Shown one piece after another: positions 34,128 through 42,327 of a DNA stretch of 64,000 bases; position 1 is the stretch's first letter, and each line of letters starts with the position of its first letter. Source of the DNA: Pantoea sp. SOD02 (GTDB lineage: Bacteria; Pseudomonadota; Gammaproteobacteria; Enterobacterales; Enterobacteriaceae); the NCBI RefSeq assembly GCF_024707505.1, contig NZ_CP102605.1, positions 434,001 through 498,000 on the forward strand, read 5' to 3'. The notes under the pieces are model-generated. The model was given only the letters and a program-made list of their open reading frames with translations, was not told the DNA's origin and did no database searches. A program made the translations under genes and the position numbers.

Positions 34128-35036
34128 ATGTCATCGCCGCAGGTTATGTGGGATATCGCCAGCCATCAGCGTTACGCCTACAGCTCAATCGAACATCAGG
34201 TATTGCCCGTCTGGCCAAAAGGCAAAGGTCTGGCGCTGTATATCGCCATGAATCTGGAGCATTTCGCGTTTGGCTTGCCGGAAGGCGCCAAGCTGTCGCA
34301 AGGGGCGAATCGTCTCGACGTACTGAACTATGCGTGGCGCGACTACGGAAATCGGGTGGGCGGTTGGTATCTGGCCGATCTGTTTGCCGAACTGACTATT
34401 CCGCCAGCGGTGATCGCTAACACAGCGATCATCGATTATTGCCCACAGTTGCTGGATCGCTGGATAAGCCTGCCCGGTAGCGAACTGATCGGCCACGGTC
34501 ATACTAACTCGCAGCGTCAGGGCGAACTGAGTCGTGAAGATGAGTTTGCGCTGATCGCCCGCTGCCAGCAGCGACTCACCGAATATCAGCAACGTCCGGT
34601 GGCGGGTTGGCTGTCGCCGTGGATCTCCGAAAGCCACGACACGCCTGACTTACTGCGCCAAAACGGCTTCAGCTACACGCTGAACTGGGCGCATGACGAT
34701 CGTCCAGTTGCGTTGCAAACTTCGCACGGCGATCTGCTGTCGGTGCCGTATCCGCAAGAGATCAACGACATTCCCACCATCATTCCTAACGGCACCTCGA
34801 TTGAAACCTTTTGCAGCATGATTGAAAGCCAGTTCGCCGAGATGAAACTGCGCGCCGAACAGCGCCCGCAGGTGATGGGCATCGCGTTGCATCCTTACAT
34901 CGTCGGTCAGCCGTTCCGACTTCATCATTTACGGCAGACGCTAAAGAACATTATCGCGCAGTGCGAAGACGTATGGATTACCACGCCAGGCGAGATCGCC
35001 GCGCATTCACTGAACGTAACCAACAAAGTCGCCTGA
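34128..35036 (+). CDS. Polysaccharide-deacetylase-family hydrolase (PuuE/allantoinase-like)
   Basis: The ATG at 34128 after AGGAGG gives 302 residues. The NodB-type barrel resembles the allantoinase/PuuE branch, which acts on small cyclic amides rather than polysaccharides: ALYIAMNLEHFAFG, ELIGHGHTNSQRQ with metal His residues, GWLSPWISESHDTPDLL, GFSYTLNWAHDDRPV and GIALHPYIVGQPFRL. It opens cassette B, downstream of an ATTGCTAGCAAT palindrome, and is followed after 17 bp by the NTF2-fold gene. A ring-opening role on the imported compound is inferred. Confidence 0.82.
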   Translation: MSSPQVMWDIASHQRYAYSSIEHQVLPVWPKGKGLALYIAMNLEHFAFGLPEGAKLSQGANRLDVLNYAWRDYGNRVGGWYLADLFAELTIPPAVIANTAIIDYCPQLLDRWISLPGSELIGHGHTNSQRQGELSREDEFALIARCQQRLTEYQQRPVAGWLSPWISESHDTPDLLRQNGFSYTLNWAHDDRPVALQTSHGDLLSVPYPQEINDIPTIIPNGTSIETFCSMIESQFAEMKLRAEQRPQVMGIALHPYIVGQPFRLHHLRQTLKNIIAQCEDVWITTPGEIAAHSLNVTNKVA

Positions 35037-35053
35037 TATCACTGGAGAACAGC

Positions 35054-35461
35054 ATGACCGCAGCATCAACAGCAGTAGAGATCGTGAAAGAGTTTCTGGC
35101 GGCGTCGATGGCGCCTGATCCAGACCGAGCCGCAGCGCTGATGGCCGCGGATGTGGTCATCACTTTTACCGGCAAGCGCGTAATGCCCACCGTACATGGC
35201 GTCACCGCGTTTAACGCCGGGCGCTATCAATGGGTGAAAAAGCAGTTGGGCGAGTTTGACTGGATGGAGAAAAGTCCCGGTCATGTGGTGGTGTACTGCA
35301 CCGGCTTTCTTTATGGCGTTTGGCCGGACGGACGTGAATTCGCCGGTAATCGCTACCTCGATCGCTATGAGGTGATTGCAGGGCGCATTAGCAAAATGGA
35401 TGTGTGGAACGACAGCGCCGAGTGGATTCTGACGCCAGAGCTGAATCAGTCACCACGTTAA
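35054..35461 (+). CDS. NTF2/SnoaL-like small protein
   Basis: A 135-residue protein with the cone-shaped NTF2-like pattern: an N-terminal helix pair (VEIVKEFLAASMAPDPDRAAALMAAD), then strands VVITFTGKRVMP, HVVVYCTGFLYGVW and the closing NRYLDRYEVIAGRISKMDVWND. Members include small isomerases and hydrolases. The ATG at 35054 follows GGAGAA. It is coupled to the deacetylase gene and its role in cassette B is unknown. Confidence 0.75.
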   Translation: MTAASTAVEIVKEFLAASMAPDPDRAAALMAADVVITFTGKRVMPTVHGVTAFNAGRYQWVKKQLGEFDWMEKSPGHVVVYCTGFLYGVWPDGREFAGNRYLDRYEVIAGRISKMDVWNDSAEWILTPELNQSPR

Positions 35462-35496
35462 TAACAAACAAATCAACTGGCATTGGCTTTGCATGC

Positions 35497-35508
35497 ATTG
35501 CTAGCAAT
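35497..35508. promoter_or_regulatory. Palindrome ATTGCTAGCAAT, copy 2
   Basis: Identical to the core at 34048-34059 and placed 27-38 bp upstream of the binding-protein start. The shared right flank (AATAA then TTAG or CTAG) supports a real regulatory site and a second promoter inside the cassette. Confidence 0.65.
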
Positions 35509-35534
35509 AACCTTAGCAAACTAATGAGAGATCA

Positions 35535-37124
35535 ATGATGAAGCAACTTTTTCTGTCGTTGTTAGTAGCAGGTTCGTTAGGTGTGGTCAGTCACGCGGCG
35601 CTGGCGGAGAACGTGGTGCGCTGGGCAACCGATGCCGATATCCCGACGCTGGATCCGGATGCCTACGCATCCACCAAAGCGCTGACCTTTCAGAATCACA
35701 TTTATGAATCGCTGGTGCAGCGCGATAACGATCTGAAAATCCAGCCGTGGCTGGCGCTGAGCTGGCAGCAGATCGATGACACCACGCTGCGCTTCAAACT
35801 GCGCGAAGGGGTGAAATTTCATAATGGCGACGAGCTGACGTCAGAAGATGTGGTGGCATCGGTGGCGAGGGTCACAGATCCGGCTTCGGGTATTCGCGCA
35901 AACGCCTCGACCATTAAAGACGCGGTGGCGGTAGACAAATACACCGTGGATATTCATCTGGTGAAGAAAACCGGCATCGCCATCAACGAGCTGACCGGCG
36001 TGATGATCATGGATAAGAAGTGGCTCAGCGAGCATAACGCGCTGAAGCCTACCGATATCAGCCAGGGCACGGAAGGTTACGCCACCAACAATACCAACGG
36101 TACCGGGCCGTTTATTTTGCAGAGCCGCCAGCGTGATACGCAGATGGTGCTGGTACGCAATCCTGACTGGTGGAATGCCGCTGCCGGCACCACCAATATT
36201 GACAAAATCATTTTCAAACCAATCTCATCCGATGCCACGCGCCTCTCTGGCCTGCTGGCGGGTGAATACGATTTGGTGACCTCGGTGCCGTTGCAGGATA
36301 TTCAGCGTCTGCAAAACAATCCTGCCGTGCAGCTGCAGGTGAGCCCGTCGTTACGCGTTGATTATCTGGCGCTCAATATGCGCGACACCCTGAATGCCAA
36401 AAACGCCAAAGCGGAGAATCCGCTGAAAGATATTCGTGTACGTCAGGCGCTGTACATGGCGATTAATCGCGAAGCGATCACGCAAAAAGTGATGCGCGGT
36501 CTGACCAAACCAACCAACAACTATCTGGCGCCGGATATTCCGGGTTATGACGCTAAGGCGGGCGTGGATTATCCATACGATCCAGCGAAGGCCAAAGCAC
36601 TGCTGGCGGAAGCCGGTTATCCGCAAGGCTTCAACCTTAACTTTGATTGCCCGGAAGGCACCTACATCAATGCTCCGCAATGGTGCCAGGCGGTGCAGAG
36701 TTACTGGTCGAAGATTGGCGTGAAAGCCGCGCTGAATGTGCATCCGGCCAGCGTCTATGACCCGATTCTGGTCAATGGCCGCACCGATGTCGGCGTGCTC
36801 GGCTGGGCCAACCTGCCGATCATGGATCCCTACAGCGTGGCGGTGCAGCTGCTGCACACCAGTAACGGGAAAAGCCTCGGCACCTTTAACATTCCGCGCT
36901 ACAGCAATCCGGCAGCAGACAAGCTGATCGACGACTCGGTCGGCGAGCTGGATAACACCAAGCGCATTGCCATGCTGAGCCAGGCCGTCGCGCTGGCGAA
37001 TAAAGATCTGCCTTATCTGCCGATGCACTTTGAACCCACCGTTTGGGCGATGAGCAAAAAACTGACGCTGAAGCAGACGCCAGATAATGTCCAACGCCTG
37101 TGGTACGGCAAGGTTAGCAACTAA
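35535..37124 (+). CDS. ABC substrate-binding protein, peptide/nickel (SBP_bac_5) family
   Basis: A 529-residue periplasmic protein with a signal peptide (LFLSLLVAGSLGVVSHAALA). Family 5 features: VRWATDADIPTLDPDAYASTK, ESLVQRD, LREGVKFHNGDELTSEDVV, GTGPFILQSRQRDTQMVLVRN, RVRQALYMAINREAI and PYDPAKAKALLAEAGYPQGF. Such proteins bind dipeptides, but also opines, glutathione and other solutes. Here the neighbours are amidohydrolases, so a nitrogenous small molecule is more likely than peptides. Two adjacent ATGs exist; the first is used. Confidence 0.9.
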   Translation: MMKQLFLSLLVAGSLGVVSHAALAENVVRWATDADIPTLDPDAYASTKALTFQNHIYESLVQRDNDLKIQPWLALSWQQIDDTTLRFKLREGVKFHNGDELTSEDVVASVARVTDPASGIRANASTIKDAVAVDKYTVDIHLVKKTGIAINELTGVMIMDKKWLSEHNALKPTDISQGTEGYATNNTNGTGPFILQSRQRDTQMVLVRNPDWWNAAAGTTNIDKIIFKPISSDATRLSGLLAGEYDLVTSVPLQDIQRLQNNPAVQLQVSPSLRVDYLALNMRDTLNAKNAKAENPLKDIRVRQALYMAINREAITQKVMRGLTKPTNNYLAPDIPGYDAKAGVDYPYDPAKAKALLAEAGYPQGFNLNFDCPEGTYINAPQWCQAVQSYWSKIGVKAALNVHPASVYDPILVNGRTDVGVLGWANLPIMDPYSVAVQLLHTSNGKSLGTFNIPRYSNPAADKLIDDSVGELDNTKRIAMLSQAVALANKDLPYLPMHFEPTVWAMSKKLTLKQTPDNVQRLWYGKVSN

Positions 37125-37160
37125 ATCTGCCAGGTCATGCACGTCAGTTAAGCGTAAATC

Positions 37161-37185
37161 GGTCGCCATAAATGGCGACCCTTCG
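37161..37185 (-). repeat. REP family A palindrome inside the transporter operon
   Basis: The arms GGTCGCCAT and ATGGCGACC end in CCCTTCG, a one-base variant of the usual tail. It lies between the binding-protein stop and the first permease, ten bases before the latter start. This position suits differential expression of binding protein over permease, as known for other ABC operons. Confidence 0.88.
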
Positions 37186-37195
37186 GGAGGCCGTT

Positions 37196-38158
37196 ATGGT
37201 GTTTTTTGTGCGCAAGTTACTGCAGGCATTTATGTTGCTGGCGGGTGTGGCGCTGCTCTCTTTTATTCTGTTTCAGTATCTTGGCGATCCGGTGGCCAGC
37301 ATGCTGCCGGAAAGCGCCACAGAGGTGGAGCGTGCCGCGTTGCGCACCAGTCTTGGCCTCAACGATCCGGTGATTGTGCAGTTCTGGCACTACATTACGC
37401 GCCTGCTGCACGGCAACTTTGGCATCTCCTATTACAACCAGGTTTCGGTGTTCCAGCTGATCATGGAACGCCTGCCGGCTACGCTGGAACTGGTGTTTGT
37501 GTCGGTGGTGATGGCGATGGCTATCGGCTTTCCGCTCGGGGTTTGGTCGGCCATCAGCCGCAACAAACTGCTGAAAGAGGGCGTGCAAATCCTGTCGCTG
37601 ATTGGCGTTTCGCTGCCGTGGTTCCTCACCGGCATCATCCTGATCATCGTGTTTTCGGTGTGGCTCGGCTGGTTTCCCTCCAGCGGTCGCGGTGAAGTGG
37701 TGAAAATCGGCTTCTGGAGCACCGGCTTTCTCACCGCATCTGGTTGGCACTCGATCGTGCTGCCGGCGCTTTCGCTCGGTTTGTCGATGGTGACCATCAT
37801 CATGCGTCTGATTCGCACCGAGATGCTGGAAGTGATGAAGTCCGATTACGTCAAATTTGCCCGCGCGCGCGGCATTGAAAATTATCGCATCTGGTTTCGT
37901 CATGCGCTGAAGAACGCGCTGCTGCCGGTGGTAACGGTAATTGGTTTGCAGATTGGCGGTTTGATTGCCTTCGCCATTGTGATTGAAACCGTCTTCCAGT
38001 GGCCGGGAATGGGCTTGCTGCTGATTCAGTCGATCAATTTCGTCGATGTACCGGTTCTTTCAGGCTATCTGCTGTTTACCGCCCTGATTTTTATCGTGAT
38101 CAACACGCTGGTTGATCTGTTGTATTACCTGATCGACCCGCGCATGCGGGCTCAGTAA
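37196..38158 (+). CDS. ABC permease, DppB/OppB-like
   Basis: A 320-residue inner-membrane permease with six helices. The ATG at 37196 follows GGGAGG. Conserved features are the N-terminal RKLLQAFMLLAGVALLSFILF, LGLNDPVIVQFWHY, FGISYYNQVSV and the ATPase-contact EAA loop near VKFARARGIENYRIWFRHALKNALLPVV. It pairs with the DppC-like permease that follows after nine bases. Confidence 0.93.
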   Translation: MVFFVRKLLQAFMLLAGVALLSFILFQYLGDPVASMLPESATEVERAALRTSLGLNDPVIVQFWHYITRLLHGNFGISYYNQVSVFQLIMERLPATLELVFVSVVMAMAIGFPLGVWSAISRNKLLKEGVQILSLIGVSLPWFLTGIILIIVFSVWLGWFPSSGRGEVVKIGFWSTGFLTASGWHSIVLPALSLGLSMVTIIMRLIRTEMLEVMKSDYVKFARARGIENYRIWFRHALKNALLPVVTVIGLQIGGLIAFAIVIETVFQWPGMGLLLIQSINFVDVPVLSGYLLFTALIFIVINTLVDLLYYLIDPRMRAQ

Positions 38159-38167
38159 GGAGTTGCC

Positions 38168-39121
38168 ATGATTAACGATAATGTCCCGTTACGCCGTCGT
38201 ACTCGCCTGGCTCAGCAGTGGCGCGCCTTTACCGATAGCGATCTGCTTTGGCTGTTCTGGCGCAGCAAAAGCACGGTGGTGGCCTTCACTTGCTGCCTGC
38301 TGATTTTGCTCTGCTCGCTGACCAGCCACTGGATTGCGCCACACAACGTGTTCGATACCACCACGTTTGACCTGATGGATTCGGAATTGCCGCCATCGTG
38401 GATGAGCGGTGGCGACGCGCGTTTCTGGCTGGGAACCGATGTGCAGGGGCGCGATATTTTGTCGCTGATGCTCTACGGCCTGAATATCTCGCTGATTATT
38501 GGCGGGATCAGCGTGCTGTTATCAGTGCTGCTTGGCGTGGCGCTGGGCGTGTTAAGCGGCTATTTCGGCGGCTTGGTGGACACGCTGATCATGCGTTTTG
38601 CCGATGCGATGCTGAGCATTCCCACCATTATGTTCACGCTGCTGGTCAGCGGCGTCGCACGCGTAGTGATCCCCAAAGAGCTGATGGGGCATTTTGCACC
38701 GGCTATTCTCACCGGCGCGATTGCGCTAACCGGCTGGATGCAATACGCCCGCACGGTGCGCGGCTTGACCATGCTGGAGAAAGGGCGCGAATACGTGATG
38801 GCTTCGCGCATCAGTGGCGCCAATCATCTGCACATTATGCTGCGCCACATCGTGCCGAACGTGCTGCGTCCGGTGCTGGTAATGGCCACGCTGCATCTGG
38901 GCGTAGCGATTCTGACCGAAGCGACGCTCTCGTTTCTTGGCGTCGGCATGCCGCCGGATCAACCTTCGCTGGGCACCTTAATCAATGAAGGCAACCAGTA
39001 TCTGTTCTCCGGACAGTGGTGGATTGTGGCTTTCCCCGCCGCGCTGCTGGTGATCCTTTCTCTCTCTTTCAACATGCTGGGCGATTGGTTGCTGGACGCC
39101 CTTAACCCGAAATTACGTTAG
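38168..39121 (+). CDS. ABC permease, DppC/OppC-like
   Basis: A 317-residue permease with an extended N-terminal cytoplasmic segment and six helices. Diagnostic segments are WLGTDVQGRDILSLMLYGLNIS, a DppC hallmark, VDTLIMRFADAMLSIPTIM, YVMASRISGANHLHIMLRHI in the EAA loop and LSFLGVGMPPDQPSLGTLI. It is second membrane subunit of the cassette B importer. Confidence 0.93.
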   Translation: MINDNVPLRRRTRLAQQWRAFTDSDLLWLFWRSKSTVVAFTCCLLILLCSLTSHWIAPHNVFDTTTFDLMDSELPPSWMSGGDARFWLGTDVQGRDILSLMLYGLNISLIIGGISVLLSVLLGVALGVLSGYFGGLVDTLIMRFADAMLSIPTIMFTLLVSGVARVVIPKELMGHFAPAILTGAIALTGWMQYARTVRGLTMLEKGREYVMASRISGANHLHIMLRHIVPNVLRPVLVMATLHLGVAILTEATLSFLGVGMPPDQPSLGTLINEGNQYLFSGQWWIVAFPAALLVILSLSFNMLGDWLLDALNPKLR

Positions 39122-39131
39122 GAGCCTCAGG

Positions 39132-40115
39132 ATGCAGCCAGCCAACCAGACGTTACTGGACGTCAGAGATCTCAGCATTGAGTTTCTCCATCGCAAGGGC
39201 AATTTGCAGGCGATACACTATCTGTCGCTCAGCATGCAGCCGGGAGAAGTGCTCGGCATGGTCGGCGAATCCGGCGCGGGGAAATCGCTGACCGGCGCGG
39301 CCATCAGCGGTCTGTTGCAGGAGCCCGGGCGCGTTAAGAACGGTGAGATTTGGTTTCAGGGCCAGCGTATTGATAACCTGGATGATGACGCGCGTCGCCA
39401 GCTTCGCGGCAAAGCCATTAGCTGTATTTTTCAGGATCCGCTCACCAGCCTCAATCCGGTGCTGACCATCGGCCAGCAACTGACTGAAACCATCCGCACT
39501 CATTTACCGCTCTCGGCGGCGGAAGCCAGCGAACGCGCCATCAACCTGCTGACCGAAGTGGGGATGAGCAGTCCGGCGCAGCGTATGCATCAATATCCGC
39601 ATCAGCTTTCCGGCGGCATGCGGCAACGTGTGGTGATTGCGCTGGCATTGTGCGTGGATCCGCAGTTGGTGATCGCCGATGAGCCCACCACCGCGCTGGA
39701 TGTGTCGGTGCAGGCGCAGGTATTACGCGTGCTCAAGCGCCTCTGTCAGCAACATGGCACCGCAGTAATGCTGATCACCCATGATATGGGCGTGGTGGCG
39801 GAAGTGTGCTCACGAGTGGCGGTACTTTACGCCGGTCGCATCGTCGAAATGGGGCCAGTGGAAGAGGTAATTCGTTCGCCCAAACATCCGTATACGCGCG
39901 GCCTGATTAACTCGATTCCTTCCATGCGCGAACGCCATGAGTTTCTGGCACAGATCGACGGTGCGATGCCGCGCCTTAATACGCTGCCGGGCGGCTGCGC
40001 GTTTCATCCTCGCTGTCCGCATGTCACTGAGCGCTGCCAACGACAACAACCGGAGATGCAGTTTAGCCATTTGTCACAAATCGCCTGCTTTTATCCGTAT
40101 GGAGAGACGCCATGA
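39132..40115 (+). CDS. ABC ATPase, DppD/OppD-like
   Basis: A 327-residue ATPase with Walker A GESGAGKSLT, Q-loop CIFQDPLTSLNPVLTIGQQL, signature LSGGMRQRV, Walker B LVIADEPTTALDV and the C-terminal cysteine motif GGCAFHPRCPHVTERC that in this family holds an iron-sulfur cluster or structural metal. It overlaps the next ATPase gene by four bases. Confidence 0.94.
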   Translation: MQPANQTLLDVRDLSIEFLHRKGNLQAIHYLSLSMQPGEVLGMVGESGAGKSLTGAAISGLLQEPGRVKNGEIWFQGQRIDNLDDDARRQLRGKAISCIFQDPLTSLNPVLTIGQQLTETIRTHLPLSAAEASERAINLLTEVGMSSPAQRMHQYPHQLSGGMRQRVVIALALCVDPQLVIADEPTTALDVSVQAQVLRVLKRLCQQHGTAVMLITHDMGVVAEVCSRVAVLYAGRIVEMGPVEEVIRSPKHPYTRGLINSIPSMRERHEFLAQIDGAMPRLNTLPGGCAFHPRCPHVTERCQRQQPEMQFSHLSQIACFYPYGETP

Positions 40116-41116
40116 AAAGTGAAAAAGCGCTGCCGCCGGAAGTATTAAGCGTGCGCGATCTGCACATTCGTTTTCAGCTCGGACGCGAAAAGCGGACTTC
40201 GCTGTTGCGGCGCGGTGCGAAGCGTGAACTGCATGCGGTGCGCGGCATCAATATCTCCATCCGCCAGGGCGAAACCTTTAGCATCGTCGGCGAATCCGGC
40301 TGCGGCAAATCCACCATTGCGCGGGCGCTGGCCGGGCTTTATACGCCATCAGAAGGCTCGATAAAATTTGCCTGGCAAGGCGAGGTGAGCGACAGCCACA
40401 GCGCGCAAAATGGCACCCAGATGATCTTCCAGGATCCCTATGCCAGCCTCAATCCGCGCTGGCGCATCGGACGTTCGCTGGCCGAGCCGTTAGTGCTGAG
40501 TAAAAAGGTCGGCAGCACGCGGCAGGCAAGAAGCTATTGCGGACAACTGCTGGAGCAGGTTGGGCTTTCCGCTAACGATCTGGATAAGTTTCCCCATGAG
40601 TTCTCCGGCGGTCAGCGCCAGCGCATCTCGATTGCTCGCGCGCTGGCCACGCAGCCAGGCTTCCTGATTTGTGACGAACCGACGTCGGCGCTCGACGTCT
40701 CGGTGCAGGCGCAGGTGTTAAATCTGATGCGTCGTTTGCAGCAACAGCACGGGCTGACCTACTTTTTCATCAGCCATAACATGGCGGTGATTTCCCACAT
40801 CTCCGATCGGGTTGGCGTGATGTACCTTGGCCGTATCGTCGAGCAAGGCACGGTGGAGGAGATTTTTTCTCGTCCCGCACATCCTTACACGCGTCTGCTG
40901 ATTGCCGCGATTCCACAGTTCGATAATCCCTCGACTGAACGTGAACCGATCGTTGGCGAAGCGCCTAATCCGATGTCGCCGCCGCTCGGTTGTGCCTTTG
41001 CCGCACGCTGCAGCCACGCCCAGCCGCTGTGTCAGCAAGCGATGCCGCCGGTGCATGATCTGTCTGATGAGCATCAGATTGAGTGTCATTTCCCTGCGGC
41101 CGTCGCCGCAGCTTAA
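40112..41116 (+). CDS. ABC ATPase, DppF/OppF-like
   Basis: A 334-residue second ATPase. Walker A GESGCGKST, MIFQDPYASLNPRWRIG, signature FSGGQRQRI, Walker B LICDEPTSALDV and the C-terminal GCAFAARCSHAQPLC cysteine motif are present. It completes the importer (binding protein, two permeases, two ATPases); the first amidohydrolase follows after 20 bp with an AGGAGA ribosome site. Confidence 0.94.
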   Translation: MKSEKALPPEVLSVRDLHIRFQLGREKRTSLLRRGAKRELHAVRGINISIRQGETFSIVGESGCGKSTIARALAGLYTPSEGSIKFAWQGEVSDSHSAQNGTQMIFQDPYASLNPRWRIGRSLAEPLVLSKKVGSTRQARSYCGQLLEQVGLSANDLDKFPHEFSGGQRQRISIARALATQPGFLICDEPTSALDVSVQAQVLNLMRRLQQQHGLTYFFISHNMAVISHISDRVGVMYLGRIVEQGTVEEIFSRPAHPYTRLLIAAIPQFDNPSTEREPIVGEAPNPMSPPLGCAFAARCSHAQPLCQQAMPPVHDLSDEHQIECHFPAAVAAA

Positions 41117-41136
41117 TCATCACAAGGAGATCGCAG

Positions 41137-42327
41137 ATGGAAAGTGTGTTAATTCAAAATGTCATGCCGTTTGATGAAAATCAGCCCGTTGACCTGTTGC
41201 TCGAAAATGGCGTTATCGCGGCGCGTGGCCACTATTTGCCTGAGCCAGCAGGCGCTAAAGTCATCGATGCCAGCGGCATGCAGGCATTTCCTGGCTTAGT
41301 GGATGGCCACGCTCATCTCGACAAAACCTTGCTGGGACGTGACTGGTATCGCAACGAAGTGCCGCGCAATCTGGCGGCGATCATTGCCAACGAGCGTGAT
41401 TATCGCCGCGAGCAGCAGCCCGATCCGCAGTTGCAGTCAGAACGCATCACGCGTCGCGCCATCGCGGCAGGTACCTCATTTATTCGCACCCATGTCGATA
41501 TTGATAACGAAATCGGTCTGGCGAATCTGGAAGGCGTGCTGGAAACACGGCGTCGGCTGGCCGGTCTGGTGGATATTGAGATAGTGGCGTTTCCGCAAAG
41601 CGGCATCCTGCAAAGTCCCGGCACCGAAGCGCTGTTGGATCGCGCGCTAGACATGGGTGCCGAGCTGGTGGGCGGCTTAGATCCCTGCTCGTACGATAAA
41701 GATCCGGTGCGCCATTTGCAGATCATCTTCGAGCTGGCGGTTCGTCACGGCAAAAAAGTGGATATTCATCTGCACGAACGCGGTGAACTGGGTGCGTTTA
41801 GCCTTGAGCTGCTGATTGATTTTACCCGCCGCTATCAGATGCACGATCGCGTCACGCTCAGCCACGGCTTCTGTCTTGGCATGATCGAACCGGCGCGCCA
41901 ACAACAGTTTGCCGAAGAGATGGCGGAGCTGGGAATGTCGGTTGCGACAACCGCGCCGGCGGATATCGCGGTTCCACCTTACGAATTGCTCACCGATGCT
42001 GGCGTGGCGTTTTGCGCTGGTAATGACGGCGTGCGTGATACCTGGAGCCCGTACGGCAGCGGCGATATGCTGCAACGTGCCGTCACCATGGGACTGCGCT
42101 ATCGCTGGCGTCAGGATCGCGAGATTATGCGCGCCGCGCACACCATTACCTTTGGCGGAGCTCGCGTGATGGCGCTGGACAATTATGGTTTGCAGCCCGG
42201 CAATCGCGCCGATTTAGTGTTGATTCCCGGCCGCAGCATGGTGGAAGCGCTGGTGGAGTTGCCGCGCGACCGTAAGGTGATCAAAGGCGGCAAACTGATC
42301 GCTGCTGACGGGGAGTGCCTGTTCTGA
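41137..42327 (+). CDS. Cytosine-deaminase-like amidohydrolase 1
   Basis: A 396-residue member of the CodA/AtzC branch of amidohydrolases. Metal and catalytic residues are in place: H58 and H60 (VDGHAHLDKTLLG), THVDID, the His/Glu of VDIHLHERG, the His of LSHGFCLG and the Asp of FCAGNDGVRDTWSPYGSG. These enzymes hydrolyse amino or amide groups on pyrimidine- or triazine-like rings. The TGA stop overlaps the ATG of the next gene by one base. Relationship to gene 43810-45033 is that of a paralogue. Confidence 0.85.
   Translation: MESVLIQNVMPFDENQPVDLLLENGVIAARGHYLPEPAGAKVIDASGMQAFPGLVDGHAHLDKTLLGRDWYRNEVPRNLAAIIANERDYRREQQPDPQLQSERITRRAIAAGTSFIRTHVDIDNEIGLANLEGVLETRRRLAGLVDIEIVAFPQSGILQSPGTEALLDRALDMGAELVGGLDPCSYDKDPVRHLQIIFELAVRHGKKVDIHLHERGELGAFSLELLIDFTRRYQMHDRVTLSHGFCLGMIEPARQQQFAEEMAELGMSVATTAPADIAVPPYELLTDAGVAFCAGNDGVRDTWSPYGSGDMLQRAVTMGLRYRWRQDREIMRAAHTITFGGARVMALDNYGLQPGNRADLVLIPGRSMVEALVELPRDRKVIKGGKLIAADGECLF

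Noticed and set aside
37217..37903. Minus-strand frame of 228 residues inside the DppB-like permease
   Set aside because: It is a shadow of a high-GC permease gene, rich in His, Arg and Gln with no family features.
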